A stretch of 64,000 nt of DNA from Salminus brasiliensis. Its lineage: Eukaryota; Chordata; Actinopteri; Characiformes; Bryconidae. This document shows positions 24,501 to 34,017 of the stretch, in pieces (the stretch's first letter is position 1; each line of letters begins with the position of its first letter). Position numbers and translations under genes: made by a program. The notes beneath the pieces are model-generated. The model ran no database searches. It was not told the origin of the DNA and saw only the letters and a program-made list of their open reading frames with translations. Location of the stretch: contig NC_132892.1 of the NCBI RefSeq assembly GCF_030463535.1, positions 31,694,436-31,758,435 on the forward strand, read 5' to 3'.

Positions 24501-27500
24501 ACTACTGCTTGCAAATATCTGATCGCTAGAGAAAAAACTGAGGATCAGGCTTGTGACAGATTGCCACAGCAATAGCAGACTCGTACTACTGGGGCTAACA
24601 GAAGATTGCATCTACAACACGGCCGCATCACTAAAAACAAAGGGTGGTGGATTGTGTGTTTTGTGAATGACCCATGGTGAAGCTTCTTGCTGCAAGCTCT
24701 TCCTCAAATTCAAGGAGCTGATTGATGACCTCAGGAGGGGAAGCAGAGTGCATGCTCCCTTGTGCATCGAGAAGACAGTGGTAGAAAAGGTGATCAGCTT
24801 CAAATTCCTCAATGTCCACCTATCTGAGGATCTCACCTGGTGACTCAACACATCACACATTGTCAAGAAGGCCCAGCAACGCCTGCACTTCCTCAGACAG
24901 CTAATGAGAGTCAATCTGCCACAGTTCCCCTACAGGTGCACTGTGGAGAGCATCACAGTCTGGGGGCCACTGCTGCTCAACTCAAGGCCCTGCAAAGAGT
25001 GGTAAAAAACTGCCTAGTACATCACTGCATCTGTCTTCATACCCATACAGAACCTGTCAGAGAAAAGCCATCAACGTGTCCTCTGACCACCCTCCCCCCC
25101 AAGACATTTCCTGTTCCAAGGAACATCAGAGCCAGAACCACCAGATTCACCAATCACAACCTAAATAGATACACACTCAGGTTGCTACTGATCACTCTGA
25201 TCCTTCTGGTTGTTAAATTTAATTGAAGATCACCACAGAGCCAGACCTGATTATACACAAAGAACCAAATAAGCACTCATATAGTACTCACATAGAACAA
25301 TTAATGACTTGTACCCTGATGATCGAGACCCTTGTGTGTTGGTGGCCATGCACTGATATTCTCCACTATCTGCAGAGCTGATGTTTTTAAATGTATAGAT
25401 TTGATTGGTCCATTTCTGCAGAACGTCTTCATTCACCTTCTTAAACCAGGTGTATTTCTGCACAGGTGGGTTTCCATCACTGCTGCAGTTCAGAGTCACT
25501 GAACTGCCCTCCACTATTTCACCAGAGGGACTGAAGGACGCTGAGACATTCTTTGGAAGATCTAAATGTCAAAGAACATCACATCTTTATTAATATCTGA
25601 TCAGTCTGTAGCCTGAAGTGGTCATTATGAATTCCAGTTGTTGGTTCACATCACTGAACTACTCACACAGAACATCCAGAGTTACAGTATCAGAGTATTT
25701 CTCTCCATGTTCATTACTGGATCTACACTTGTATCCTCCACTGTTCACAGAGCTGATCTTGTTAATTGTGAAGGTCTCTCCTATTGCTACTAATGATGTT
25801 CCTTTAAACCAGGTGTAGTTCTGCACAGGTGGGTTTCCATCACTGCTGCAGGTCAGAGTCACTGAACTGCCCTCCACTATTATACCAGAGGGACTGATGG
25901 ACACTGAGACACTCTTTGGGCCATCTAGAGGTAGAATGACACATTACACGTCATGAGAATTATTATTATAAATATTACTCTCTTTGAATAAACAAAGCAT
26001 AAACATCCCACATATTTGCCTAAAGGTTTACTGTGAATTTTCATCATTAATTTCAACATATAAATATTTTACTGGTTTTAGCTTAAAAATTAATTTCACT
26101 AAATGACCCACAATAACCTGTCCAAACCAGTCCTATGCTCCTGTATTTTTGAAATATCTAAACCATTCCAACTTCAGACTCCCATTCTCCCAAAGGTTTG
26201 TGCAGCCTTCTTCTGTCACGATGACACAAATACCCTAAATAATTACCCACAATGGATACCACAGCAACCAACTGGCAACAGCCATGCGAATGTAAACAGA
26301 AGCGGGAAAGACAAGTGGGTGTCCAAGCAAGGCTAAAGAAGCTGAGCAGGATACTTTCCAGGACTACTGCTTGCAAATATCTGATCGCTAGAGAAAAAAC
26401 TGAGGATCAGGCTCGTGACAGATCGCCACAGCAATAGCAGACTCATACTACTGGGGCTAACAGAAGATTGCATCTACAACACAGCCGCATCACTAAAAAC
26501 AAAGGGTGGTGGATTGTGTGTTTTGTGAATGACCCATGGTGAAGCTTCTTGCTGCAAGCTCTTCCTCAAATTCAAGGAGCTGATTGATGACCTCAGGAGG
26601 GGAAGCAAAGTGCATGCTCCCTTGAGCATCGAGAAGACGGTGGTAGAAAAGGTGATCAGCTTCAAATTCCTCAATGTCCACCTATCTGAGGATCTCACCT
26701 GGTGACTCAACACATCACACATTGTCAAGAAGGCCCAGCAACGCCTGCACTTCCACAGACAGCTAAGGAGAGTCAATCTGTCACAGTTCCCCTACAGGTG
26801 CACTGTGGAGAGCATCACAGTCTGGGGGCCACTGCTGCTCAACTTAAGGCCCTGCAGAGAGTTAAAAAACTGCCTAGTACATCACTGCAGCTGTCTTCAT
26901 GCCCATACAGAACCTGTCAGAGAAAAGCCATCAACATCTCCTCTGACCACCCCCCCCCCACCCCCCGACACTTCCTGTTCTAAGGAACATAGGAGCCAGA
27001 ACCACCAGATTCACCAACTACAACCTAAATAGATACACACTCAGGTTGCTACTGATCACTCGGATCCTTCTGGTTGTTGAATTTAATTGAATATCACCAC
27101 AGAGCCAGACCTGATTATACACAAAGAACCAAATAAGCACTCATATAGTACTCACATAGAACAGTTAATGACTTGTACTCTGATGATTGAGACCCTTGTG
27201 TGTTGTTTGCCATGCACTGATATTCTCCACTATCTGCAGATCTGATGTTTTTAAAGGTATAGATCTGATTGGTCCATTTCTGCAGAACTTCTTTATCCAC
27301 CTTCTTAAACCAGGTGTATTTCTGCACAGGTGGGTTTCCATCACTGCTGCAGTTCAGAGTCACTGAACTGCCCTCCACTATTTCACCAGAGGGACTGAAG
27401 GACACTGAGACATTCTTTGGAGGATCTAAATATCAAAGAACATCACATCTTTATTAATATCTGATCAGTCTGTAGCCTGAAGTGGTCATTGTGAATTCCA

Positions 27501-30500
27501 GTTGTTGGTTCACATCACTGAACTACTCACACAGAACATCCAGAGTTACAGTATCAGAGGATTTCTCTCCATGTTCATTACTGGATCTACACTTGTATCC
27601 TCCACTGTTCCCAGAGCTGATGTTCTTTATTGTGTAGATTTCTCCTTTTGCTACTAATGATATTCCTTTAAACCAGGTGTAGTTCTGCACAGGTGGGTTT
27701 CCATCACTGCTGCAGGTCAGAATCACTGAACTGCCCTCCATTATTTCACCAGAGGGACTGATGGACACTGAGACGCTCTTTGGGCCATCTAGAGGTAGAA
27801 CAACACGTTAAACCTTATGAGAATTATTCTCTCTTTAAATAAGTATAAACATCCTACAGATCTACCTGAAGGTTAACTGCAAATTTCCTTCGTTAACTTC
27901 AACGTATGAAGATGACTTGGCTTGAAAATGAATTTCACTAAATGACTTACAATAACCAGTCCAAACCTGTCCTACGACCACACAGCCACATCACTCAAAA
28001 CAAAGGGGGTTGTGTGTGTTTGTCAAGTCAGCAGCAGTTCAGCACCTCTGCACCTCTGACTTGGGGTTCATGATGGTAAGATGCAGGCCCTTTTTCCTTC
28101 CTCAAGAAATGTGCCATCATCATTGTGGCAGTATATATTTCCCCTTAAAGCAATGCTAAGCTAGCACAAACCACACTAGCAAATGATATTAGCAAGCATC
28201 AGTCTCCCAGAGTCCAACCAACCCACCATTTCTTTCTTGAACGACTACCGTCCCATTGCTCTCAAAAGCCATCAACATCTCCTCTGACCACACACACTCT
28301 AACCACTTCCTGTTCCAACCCCTGCCATCTGGAAAGGTGTACAGGAACATCAGAACCAGAACTACCAGACTGACCAACCACAACCTAAATAGATACACAC
28401 TCAGGTTGCTACTGATCACTTGGATCCTTCTGGTTGTTAAATTTAATTGAATATCACCATAGAGCCAGACCTGATTATACACAAAGAACCAAATAAGCAC
28501 TCATATAGTACTCACATAGAACAGCTAATGACTTGTACTCTGATGATCGAGACCCTTGTGTGTTGGTGGCCATGCACTGATATTCTCCACTATCTGCAGA
28601 TCTGATGTTTGTGATGCTGTAGATCTGATTGGTCCATTTCTGCAGAACTTCTTTATCCACCTTCTTATACCAGGTGTAGTTCTGCACAGGTGGGTTTCCA
28701 TCACTGCTGCAGGTCAGAGTCACTGAACTGCCCTCCACTATTTCACCAGAGGGACTGATGGACACTGAGACTCTCTTTGGAGGATCTAAAAACCCCCCAG
28801 AAATATCAGAAAATGTTTAATATTTGAGTGGTTAGTCGTCGTAATCAACAGTGATGGTGTGTTGTTAATCTGCAGTGCTGGGGGCGGAATCGCTTCCCTT
28901 ATCTACCATGACTCCATTCTGTATTAATTAAGAAGAACATACTGCATGATGGAACAGTGCAGTGAAGAACTTCTTCATGCAGTATGTTCTTCTTAATTAA
29001 TACAGAATGCAGTCTTGGTAAATAAAAGGAAGGAAGAAAGCAAGCTAAATAAAACAAATCTAGTAGCAGCGGAAATAAACCAATGAAACAAGTGGAATGC
29101 ATTTTACAGGAGCACTACAGTGAGCACAGTAGCTAGCTTTTCTCTGTGTTGGAGTACATCAATAATTCAGGTGTAAGATAGTTTATGTTATGGTTTAATT
29201 AGCATAGCCAGTACACCATCTGTGATAAACTACGATACGTAGTCTTGAGCTTGTGATAATGTAGGTTTATGTTTGAAATAATCGTTGATTAATCGGCCAG
29301 TCGAAAAAATCATTGGCAGTTTTGGTACCCCAATAATCATTATTTACAGCTAATAAGCCAATAAGCAGTCTAAGTGTTTCATGTTTTTAATGAATTTTAG
29401 GAGTTTAAGTTGCTGGTGCATATTAATGAACTACTCACACAGAACATTCAGAGTTACAGTATCAGAGGATTTCTCTCCATGTTCATTACTGGATCTACAC
29501 TTGTATCCTCCACTGTTCACAGAGCTGATATTTGTCATTGTGTAGGTTTCTCCTTTTGCTACTACTGATGTTCCTTTAAACCAGGTATATTGCACAGGTG
29601 GGTTTCCATCACTGCTGCAGGTAAGAGTCACTGAACTGCCCTCCACTATTTCACCAGAGGGACTGATGGACACTGAGACGATCTTTGGGCCATCTAGAGG
29701 TAGAATGACACATTACACTTTAAAAATGAAAATTTAGTTACAGAGCCTTTTTCACACATGTGGAAGCTTAAAATGCTTTGCAAAAACCCCCACACACAGA
29801 TCATCATCAGACAAGCATGTTAAATAAATGCTAAGTTAAAAATATGCTCAGCTGCCGGACTGTGAGGGGTAATGGCTTATGGATGGTACTGTATCTCTGG
29901 GCTCTTTGGATCACTAAAAGCAATCTCAGACACCTGTGATAATTAGTCTGACAGATGAGCCCAATAAAATATAAATACTTAAGAAGGATGTTTCACATTA
30001 TTAGGCAGGCCACGGGTTTCAAGCAATATGGGAAAGAAGAAGGATCTCTCTGCTGCCAAAAAGTGTCAAATAATGCAATGTCTTGAACAAGGTATGAAAA
30101 CATTTAGATATTTCATAAGATCTTAAGTGTGATCATCATGCTGTTAAGAGATTTGTTCAGAGCACAGACAGGATAGATCTTGAGCAGGATTTGAGCAGAT
30201 AAAAGCATAACGAGGAAGGTGTGTGCCACACAAATTAATTGGATTAAGAGAGTAGCTGCTAAAATGCAATTACAAAGCAGCAAACAGGTATGTGACGTAG
30301 TTGGTGCCTCTGGAGTCCCGCGAACCTCAAAGTGGAGGATCCTCTAGAGGCTCACAGTTTTGCATAAACCTTACTATTTAGCCACCCCTAACCAGTGCTC
30401 ACAAGCTTAAACGGTTGCAGTGGGCCCAGATATACATGGAGGATTTTCAAACAGTCCTGTTTACTAATGACTGCTGTGCAACCCTGGATAGTCCAGATGG

Positions 30501-33500
30501 ATGGAGTAGTGGATGATTGTTGAATGGCCACCATGTCCCAACAAGCCTGCAACGTCAGCAAGGAGCTGGTGGAGTCATGTTTGGGCTGAATTTAAGGGAA
30601 TAGTACTGGTAGCCCCTTTAGGGTCTCTGAAGGTGTGAAAATGACCAGGGCAAAGTATATAGAGTTTCTAACTGACCACTTTCTTCCATGGTACAAAACA
30701 AAGAATCATGCCTCTCTATCATCGGCTGCTATGGGCATAAAAGGAGAGAAACTCATGATGTGGTCCTGCCCTGACCTCAACCCTATTGCGAACCTTTGGA
30801 GTATCCTCAAGCAATCTATGAGGATGGAAGGCAGTTCACATCAGAACAGCAGCTCCGGGAGGCTATTTTGACATCCTGCAAATAAATGCAAGCAGAAACT
30901 CTCTAAAAACACACAAGTTCAATGGATGCAAGAGCTGTGAAGGCGATATTAAGGAAGGTGTCCTGTGTTAACACGTAACTTTTTGATTTTTGATTTTTGA
31001 TTTGATTTTTAATTCTGCAAATGACCATTTTCAGTTCTTTACAACCTATAAAATGTTTTGAAACCGTTTTTAAAAATAATGTTATCATTATAAAAATAAT
31101 AATAAAATCAGACGTATACTCTACTGGTTGATGCCTTGAAATCAACAATTTATGAAAATCAGAGAAAAATATAATTTGCATAATAATTTGAAACACAAAA
31201 AAAACTTCAATAAGATTTTTGGTGCTGGGTGGGATTGACTTTAAAGAAAGTTCATTATTTAGAGTTTACTGAGTCAGACAGTCACATTATAATCTTTACT
31301 GAATTATCTTACACAGAAATAAACAGTAAAATATGAAGCTCCTGTGGAAGTAATTAAACTGTTCATAAAAGAGCAGATATTGTAAGTTATTAATACTATT
31401 AATGGAGGTAATAAAAAAACGTTGCAGCAACACTTTGTGATACTGTTGTCTATCATGTAGATGTGACAATGCATCATAGGTAACAGTCATTCTGTAAATT
31501 ATGATATCTAATCACTTGCTTTGTAAAAACACCAAAATTGTGTACAGTCACACCAATCAGCAACCCTCTCTGGATCTGTTTGTCCTCCTGCCTCCAGCTC
31601 TTGTGCCATTAGTAGATTATGTAACACTAAGGATCCAGTTATCAGTTTTCTTTATTCAGATTTAGTCCAGATTATTTTAAGAATATTGAATCATGAACCC
31701 AATATCATCAATCTAATCAGATTATGGGCTGAGTGTACAGTCAAACCCCTGTTTGTTACATTAAATACATAAATTTATGTAGGACAATAAACCAGCAGCA
31801 GCAGGAGAGCAGAGATACATGTTCTAATGACCAAACTCTTCAGGATCACAGGTGTGTTCGAGCAGAGAGAACACAAAGCCTGCAGCACACAGGACCTCCA
31901 GGACTGGGTTAGTGAACACAGTTCTACAGTAAAAGGGGGTTTGTTCTCCCTGTGTAAAAATATCATGAGAGCTCTAGAGAACGTCTGTATTTATTGAGAG
32001 CATCTATTGATTTAGTCCTGTATAACGAAGCAGCGTCAGCTTTGGGTTCAATTAGAGCACAATCAGTTCAGCATGAACCCTCAGCTCTGTTTGTTTTCTG
32101 AGACTGAATGAATGAATCTGTACTTACATCTGACATTAAGAGTGACCTCAGGAGAGTGAAGCTTCAGATCCTCTACAGCACAGTGATACCTGCCTGTATC
32201 CTCCCTGCTGACCGACTGCAGGTGGAGTTGGTCAGTTCTGGAGGATAAAGGAGCTCCATTTCTGTACCAGGTGAATGTTGGTCTGTCAGTCAGAGTGAGG
32301 CTTGGTTTACATGTGAGAGTGACTTCACCTCCCTCTATCACTCTCTCAGGAACCTCCACCTGGAGATCTGGAAGACAAAGAAGAGCAAACCTGAAAATTA
32401 GGATGAGGGTGATCTATGATCTCAGTGCTGGATAGTAATCCTAGATCAGCACTTTTACTCTGATATAGAGACACGTTTTTATCAATGAATAAATAATTCT
32501 GTACCTACACAAGACATTAAGAGTGACTTCAGGAGACCTCTGACCATCTGCAGCACATTGATACCTGCCTGTATCCTCCCTGCTGACTGACTGCAGGTGG
32601 AGTTGGTCAGTACTGGAGGATAAAGGAGCTCCATTTCTGTACCAGGTGAATGTTGGTCTGACAGTCAGAATACAGGTGGTTTTACATGTGAGAGTGACGT
32701 TACCTCCTTCTGTCACTCTCTCAGGAACCTCCACCTGGAGACCTGAATGAATGGGTAAATTATGTTGTGAATATACAATCAGGTCCATAAGTATTTGGAC
32801 AGTCACACGTGTTTGTAATTTTGCTTGTGTAAACCACAACAATGGATCTAAAATGAAGCAATTAAATATGACTGAAGTGAAGAGTTTCAGCTCGAGGGAT
32901 TTTAGAAAATATTGCAGTAATTATTTAGGAACATAATTACATCATTATGAATATAAGGATTAGTTTTAATAATCAGAAGGAAATACTTTGTAGTTAATGA
33001 CGGCCTGAAGTCTAGAAGTCTAGAGTTTCCTCCCTTGAGATGCTTTGCCAGGTGTTTACCTCAGGAATCATCAGTTACTGTTTTGTGGATCTTTCTGCTT
33101 TGTGGATTCTGGTTCTCCAGTTCTAAGCAGTGTTCTTCAGGTGTGGTTTGAAGGACTGATGTGATTATATTACAGAACTGCTGGAGGAATCCTGTTCACC
33201 AGTGAATGAAGTACAGTGTCTTATTTCTGCTGATGGAGCTTACCTGTGACTGAAAGATTTACTCCATCTCCACCCTGAAACTTTCCTCCTTTATCTGTTA
33301 GATATCTGAAGTAGTATTTCCTCTGGTCCTTTTCTCTCACATCTCTCAGTTTAAAGCTGCAGTCGTCATATTCATCTATGACATATTTACCCCTGTCTTT
33401 GTACTCTGGATCCTCTAACAGATCAGGAGGTTCTGCATCCACAGAAGAAACTTTGCTCCAGAAAGCTTTTTTAAATTTCTGACCCAGTGGATGTTTGTAA

Positions 33501-34017
33501 GTGCAGACCATGTTCACTGCAGACCCCTTTAGAGCACAGATAGATTTAGGCTTGTATGTCACACCCCAATCCTGAGCAACAGCTCCTGCAACACAGAATC
33601 CAGAAGTGTGTAAATGGAGACTCTGTGGGTCTCAGTCAGTAAAGCTGCTGCAGAAAGTCTCACTTCAGCTCATTTCTAAGGCTGTTCATTTCAGCTGAGT
33701 TTGGAATAATCAGCTGCAAAAACTGAGCTAATTTGGAGCTAAAAGCACAAAGTGAGAAGATCCTCTTGTGGTAGAGTGGAGGACCTGCAGAGGAAAAGAA
33801 ACCAAAACACTGCAAAAAACACAACTGTTAACTGTTAAAGATACTGGAACAGCAAAACCCACAGACAACACTGTCAACTGTAAAAACTGATCACAACGTA
33901 GAGTATCAGAGTATAAGATCCAGTTCACATTTTGTAGAGAAGAGACAGCTCTAACTGACCTGAGATGAAGATCAGAAACAGCAGAGGAACAGTCAGATAC
34001 ATCCTGAGTAAAGTCAT
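16604..34017 (-). CDS. Gene B: giant CD22/Siglec-like receptor, 16 Ig domains
   Basis: Exons 5'->3': 34017-33960 signal; 33585-33244 V-set; 32742-32509 and 32367-32128 C2; six doublets (29693-29439 + 28785-28516, 27788-27531 + 27425-27156, 25924-25667 + 25561-25292, 23940-23683 + 23577-23308, 21959-21702 + 21596-21327, 19849-19592 + 19500-19231); 19125-18889 membrane-proximal C2; 18795-18705 transmembrane; 18583-18553, 16996-16749 and 16652-16604 tail. The total is 4695 bp, divisible by three, with no stop until TAA, predicting 1564 residues. All Ig exons begin and end in phase 1. The tail carries two ITIMs, so an inhibitory SHP-recruiting receptor is likely. Two genes merged by my reading is possible, but no second signal or membrane exon occurs inside. 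Confidence 0.8.
17446..17712 (+). mobile_element. MITE fragment (GACAAAAGTATTGGGAC family)
   Basis: 5' part of the family defined at 2899-3463, starting ATGGACAAAAGTATTGGGAC and including TACTAGATTTTGGAGGAGC. The 3' half is missing. It lies in the tail intron of gene B. Confidence 0.6.
18232..18254 (+). repeat. (GT)n microsatellite
   Basis: Short uninterrupted GT run in a gene B tail intron. Confidence 0.7.
18705..18795 (-). CDS. Gene B exon: transmembrane segment
   Basis: Reads T-A-A-A-K-I-T-G-S-I-V-C-V-L-L-A-C-V-C-L then L-L-I-L-K-W. It is hydrophobic over about 21 residues with a Lys at its outer edge. The exon is 91 bp, as in gene A. Confidence 0.8.
18889..19125 (-). CDS. Gene B exon: membrane-proximal C2 domain
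   Basis: 237 bp: T-L-T-C-S-S-D-A-N, Y-T-W-F-K-E-G-E-G-S-P-V-G-S-G and S-Y-Y-C-V-A-C-S-E-Y-G-C-K-Q. Two additional cysteines follow the F-strand Cys; gene D shares them. Confidence 0.8.
19231..19500 (-). CDS. Gene B doublet 6, exon B
   Basis: 270 bp: P-P-K-N-I-S-V-S-I-S-P-S-G-K-I-V-E-G, N-Y-T-W-F-K-K-V-D-K-E-V and C-M-A-T-N-T-Q-G-S-Q. Its donor is GTAAGT rather than the GTGAGT of the other B exons. The same donor and downstream intron recur in gene D. Confidence 0.8.
19592..19849 (-). CDS. Gene B doublet 6, exon A
   Basis: 258 bp starting Y-P-P-K-S-V, where doublets 3-5 have Y-G-P-K. It has L-V-A-T-G-E-T-F and G-G-Y-R-C-R-S-R-N. Resembles the third A exon of gene A. Confidence 0.8.
20365..21255 (+). 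mobile_element. LINE relic in unit 1
   Basis: Plus-strand translation gives broken pieces of a fish LINE ORF2. An N-terminal piece (Q-V-G-V-Q-A-R-L-K-K) is followed directly by late ORF2 text (K-E-L-I-D-D-L-R-R-G, S-F-K-F-L-N-V-H-L and E-D-L-T-W). Most of the reverse transcriptase is missing. The open frames read from either strand here are by-products. Confidence 0.6.
21327..21596 (-). CDS. Gene B doublet 5, exon B
   Basis: 270 bp: K-T-V-S-V-S-F-S-P-S-G-K-I-V-E-G and K-K-V-D-E-E-V. Open; donor GTGAGT at 21326. Confidence 0.8.
21702..21959 (-). CDS. Gene B doublet 5, exon A
   Basis: 258 bp: Y-G-P-K-S-V-S-L-S-I-S, L-V-A-K-G-E-T-F-T-M-T-N and E-K-S-S-D-T. Intact. Confidence 0.8.
22300..23235 (+). 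mobile_element. LINE relic in unit 2
   Basis: Same internally deleted element as in unit 1, with matching junction and stops. It was therefore copied with the exon doublet, not inserted independently. Confidence 0.6.
23308..23577 (-). CDS. Gene B doublet 4, exon B
   Basis: 270 bp: K-K-V-N-E-D-V as in doublet 3, and C-I-A-N-N-T-Q-G-S-R-S-S-G-Y. Open, with both canonical cysteines. Confidence 0.8.
23683..23940 (-). CDS. Gene B doublet 4, exon A
   Basis: 258 bp: Y-G-P-K-S-V-S-L-S-I-S, L-V-A-K-G-E-I-Y-T-I-K and E-K-S-S-D-T-V-T-L-D. The Leu in S-L-S-I-S is shared only with doublet 5. Confidence 0.8.
24285..25225 (+). mobile_element. LINE relic in unit 3
   Basis: Third copy of the same deleted element. 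It carries late ORF2 text such as L-R-Q-L-M-R-V-N-L-P-Q-F. Confidence 0.6.
25292..25561 (-). CDS. Gene B doublet 3, exon B
   Basis: 270 bp starting Y-L-P-K-N-V-S-A-S-F. It has K-K-V-N-E-D-V and ends S-L-I-V-L. Open throughout. Confidence 0.8.
25667..25924 (-). CDS. Gene B doublet 3, exon A
   Basis: 258 bp: P-S-G-I-I-V-E-G, L-V-A-I-G-E-T-F-T-I-N-K and E-K-Y-S-D-T. Intact with both cysteines and the C-strand Trp. Confidence 0.8.
26190..27085 (+). mobile_element. LINE relic in unit 4
   Basis: Fourth copy. It has a C-rich run (about 26950-26963) where the other units have a shorter one. Confidence 0.6.
27156..27425 (-). CDS. Gene B doublet 2, exon B
   Basis: 270 bp: S-F-S-P-S-G, T-L-N-C-S-S, K-Y-T-W-F-K-K and C-M-A-N-N-T-Q-G-S-Q-S-S-E-Y. 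Asn replaces Thr before the first Cys, as in doublets 3-5. Donor GTGAGT. Confidence 0.8.
27531..27788 (-). CDS. Gene B doublet 2, exon A
   Basis: 258 bp: G-E-I-M-E-G-S-S-V-I-L-T-C, F-K-G-I-S-L-V-A-K-G-E-I-Y-T-I-K and G-G-Y-K-C. The short intron (about 105 bp) to exon B is shared with doublets 3-5. Confidence 0.8.
28195..28450 (+). mobile_element. LINE relic in unit 5, different deletion
   Basis: Keeps N-D-Y-R-P-I-A-L (an RT-domain motif of LINEs) and L-P-S-G-K-V-Y-R-N-I-R-T-R-T, the ORF2 C-terminal motif. The region present in units 1-4 is absent. It ends with the same 3' text (GGATCCTTCTGGTTGTT). Confidence 0.6.
28516..28785 (-). CDS. Gene B doublet 1, exon B
   Basis: 270-bp Ig exon with the longer C-C' loop typical of type B (K-K-V-D-K-E-V-L-Q-K-W-T-N-Q-I-Y). 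Here the C strand is Y-T-W-Y-K, and I-Y-S-I-T-N-I-R replaces I-Y-T-F-K-N. Confidence 0.8.
28825..29355. mobile_element. Possible non-autonomous hAT-like element
   Basis: The edges read TTAGTCGTCGTAATCAACAG and GTTGATTAATCGGCCAGTCG, an approximate inverted pair of the ATTAATCGATTAATCG kind seen in fish repeats. It encloses the 35-bp hairpin. The family assignment is a guess. Confidence 0.35.
28915..29009. repeat. Perfect 35-bp inverted repeat (hairpin)
   Basis: The left arm 28915-28949 and the right arm 28975-29009 are exact reverse complements over 35 bases, around a 25-base spacer. It lies in the intron between exon B1 and exon A1 of gene B. Half of the arm (CATTCTGTATTAATTAAG) also occurs once at about 19991, without the partner arm. 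Confidence 0.85.
29439..29693 (-). CDS. Gene B doublet 1, exon A
   Basis: 255 bp, one codon short (P-P-V-Q-Y-T-W-F). Starts Y-G-P-K-I-V and has V-V-A-K-G-E-T-Y-T-M. It is the most 5' doublet and the only A exon of gene B without the Asn before the C strand. Confidence 0.8.
29990..30960 (+). pseudogene. Decayed Tc1-like transposase in gene B intron
   Basis: Starts M-G-K-K-K-D-L-S-A-A-K-K-C-Q-I-M-Q. It is then broken by many stops and frameshifts. A C-terminal block C-P-D-L-N-P-I-A-N-L-W-S-I-L-K (near 30765-30810) is the DDE region of a Tc1-like enzyme. Not functional. It occupies much of the 29694-32127 intron. Confidence 0.6.
31560..32000. repeat. Intron block shared by genes B, C and D
   Basis: Block starting CACCAATCAGCAACCCTCTC and including GGACCTCCAGGACTGGGTTA, repeated at 46635-47090 and (interrupted) 59500-60400. 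It always lies just downstream of the C2 domain 3 exon. Its wording resembles a dispersed fish repeat, so the open frames it holds (for example 60084-60359 minus) are not taken as exons. Confidence 0.6.
32128..32367 (-). CDS. Gene B exon: C2 domain 3
   Basis: Reads D-L-Q-V-E-V-P-E-R-V-I-E-G, T-C-K-P-S-L-T-L-T-D and G-R-Y-H-C-A-V-E-D. It lacks the second Cys of domain 2, as expected for a domain not bonded to the V-set. Donor GTAAGT. Confidence 0.8.
32509..32742 (-). CDS. Gene B exon: C2 domain 2 (extra Cys)
   Basis: Reads G-L-Q-V-E-V-P-E-R-V, T-C-K-T-T-C-I-L-T-V, W-Y-R-N and G-R-Y-Q-C-A-A-D-G-Q-R. It is two codons shorter than the gene A and C copies; gene D has the same short form. Donor GTAGGT is weaker than the GTAAGT used elsewhere. 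Confidence 0.8.
33244..33585 (-). CDS. Gene B exon: Siglec-like V-set domain
   Basis: 342 bp. S-I-C-A-L-K-G, V-N-M-V-C, K-A-F-W-S-K, D-D-C-S-F-K-L-R-D-V and K-Y-Y-F-R-Y. Cysteines in strands B and E, with Phe in the F-strand Cys position, give the Siglec-style B-E disulfide. The Arg after YYF is the candidate sialic-acid contact. Confidence 0.83.
33960..34017 (-). CDS. Gene B exon: signal peptide
   Basis: Reads M-T-L-L-R-M-Y-L-T-V-P-L-L-F-L-I-F-I-S. The 58-bp length and the split Gly codon match genes A, C and D. Intron 1 (34018-37221) is enlarged to 3.2 kb. Confidence 0.82.

Larger units (their letters stand above)
23941..25924 (-). repeat. Tandem duplication unit 3 (doublet 3 + intron)
   Basis: 1.98 kb. 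Same structure and same extra stretch (near 24370) as unit 2, so 2 and 3 are probably the youngest pair. Confidence 0.85.
25925..27788 (-). repeat. Tandem duplication unit 4 (doublet 2 + intron)
   Basis: 1.86 kb. It lacks about 100 bp of the intron found in units 1-3 (the ATTCGGTCTGATTGTG to ATGAATAGTGTG part) near 26190. Confidence 0.85.

Noticed and set aside
19985-29693. CRISPR-like or satellite array
   Set aside because: The regular repeats are 2-kb gene-segment duplications in a eukaryotic intron-exon context, not short repeats with unique spacers.
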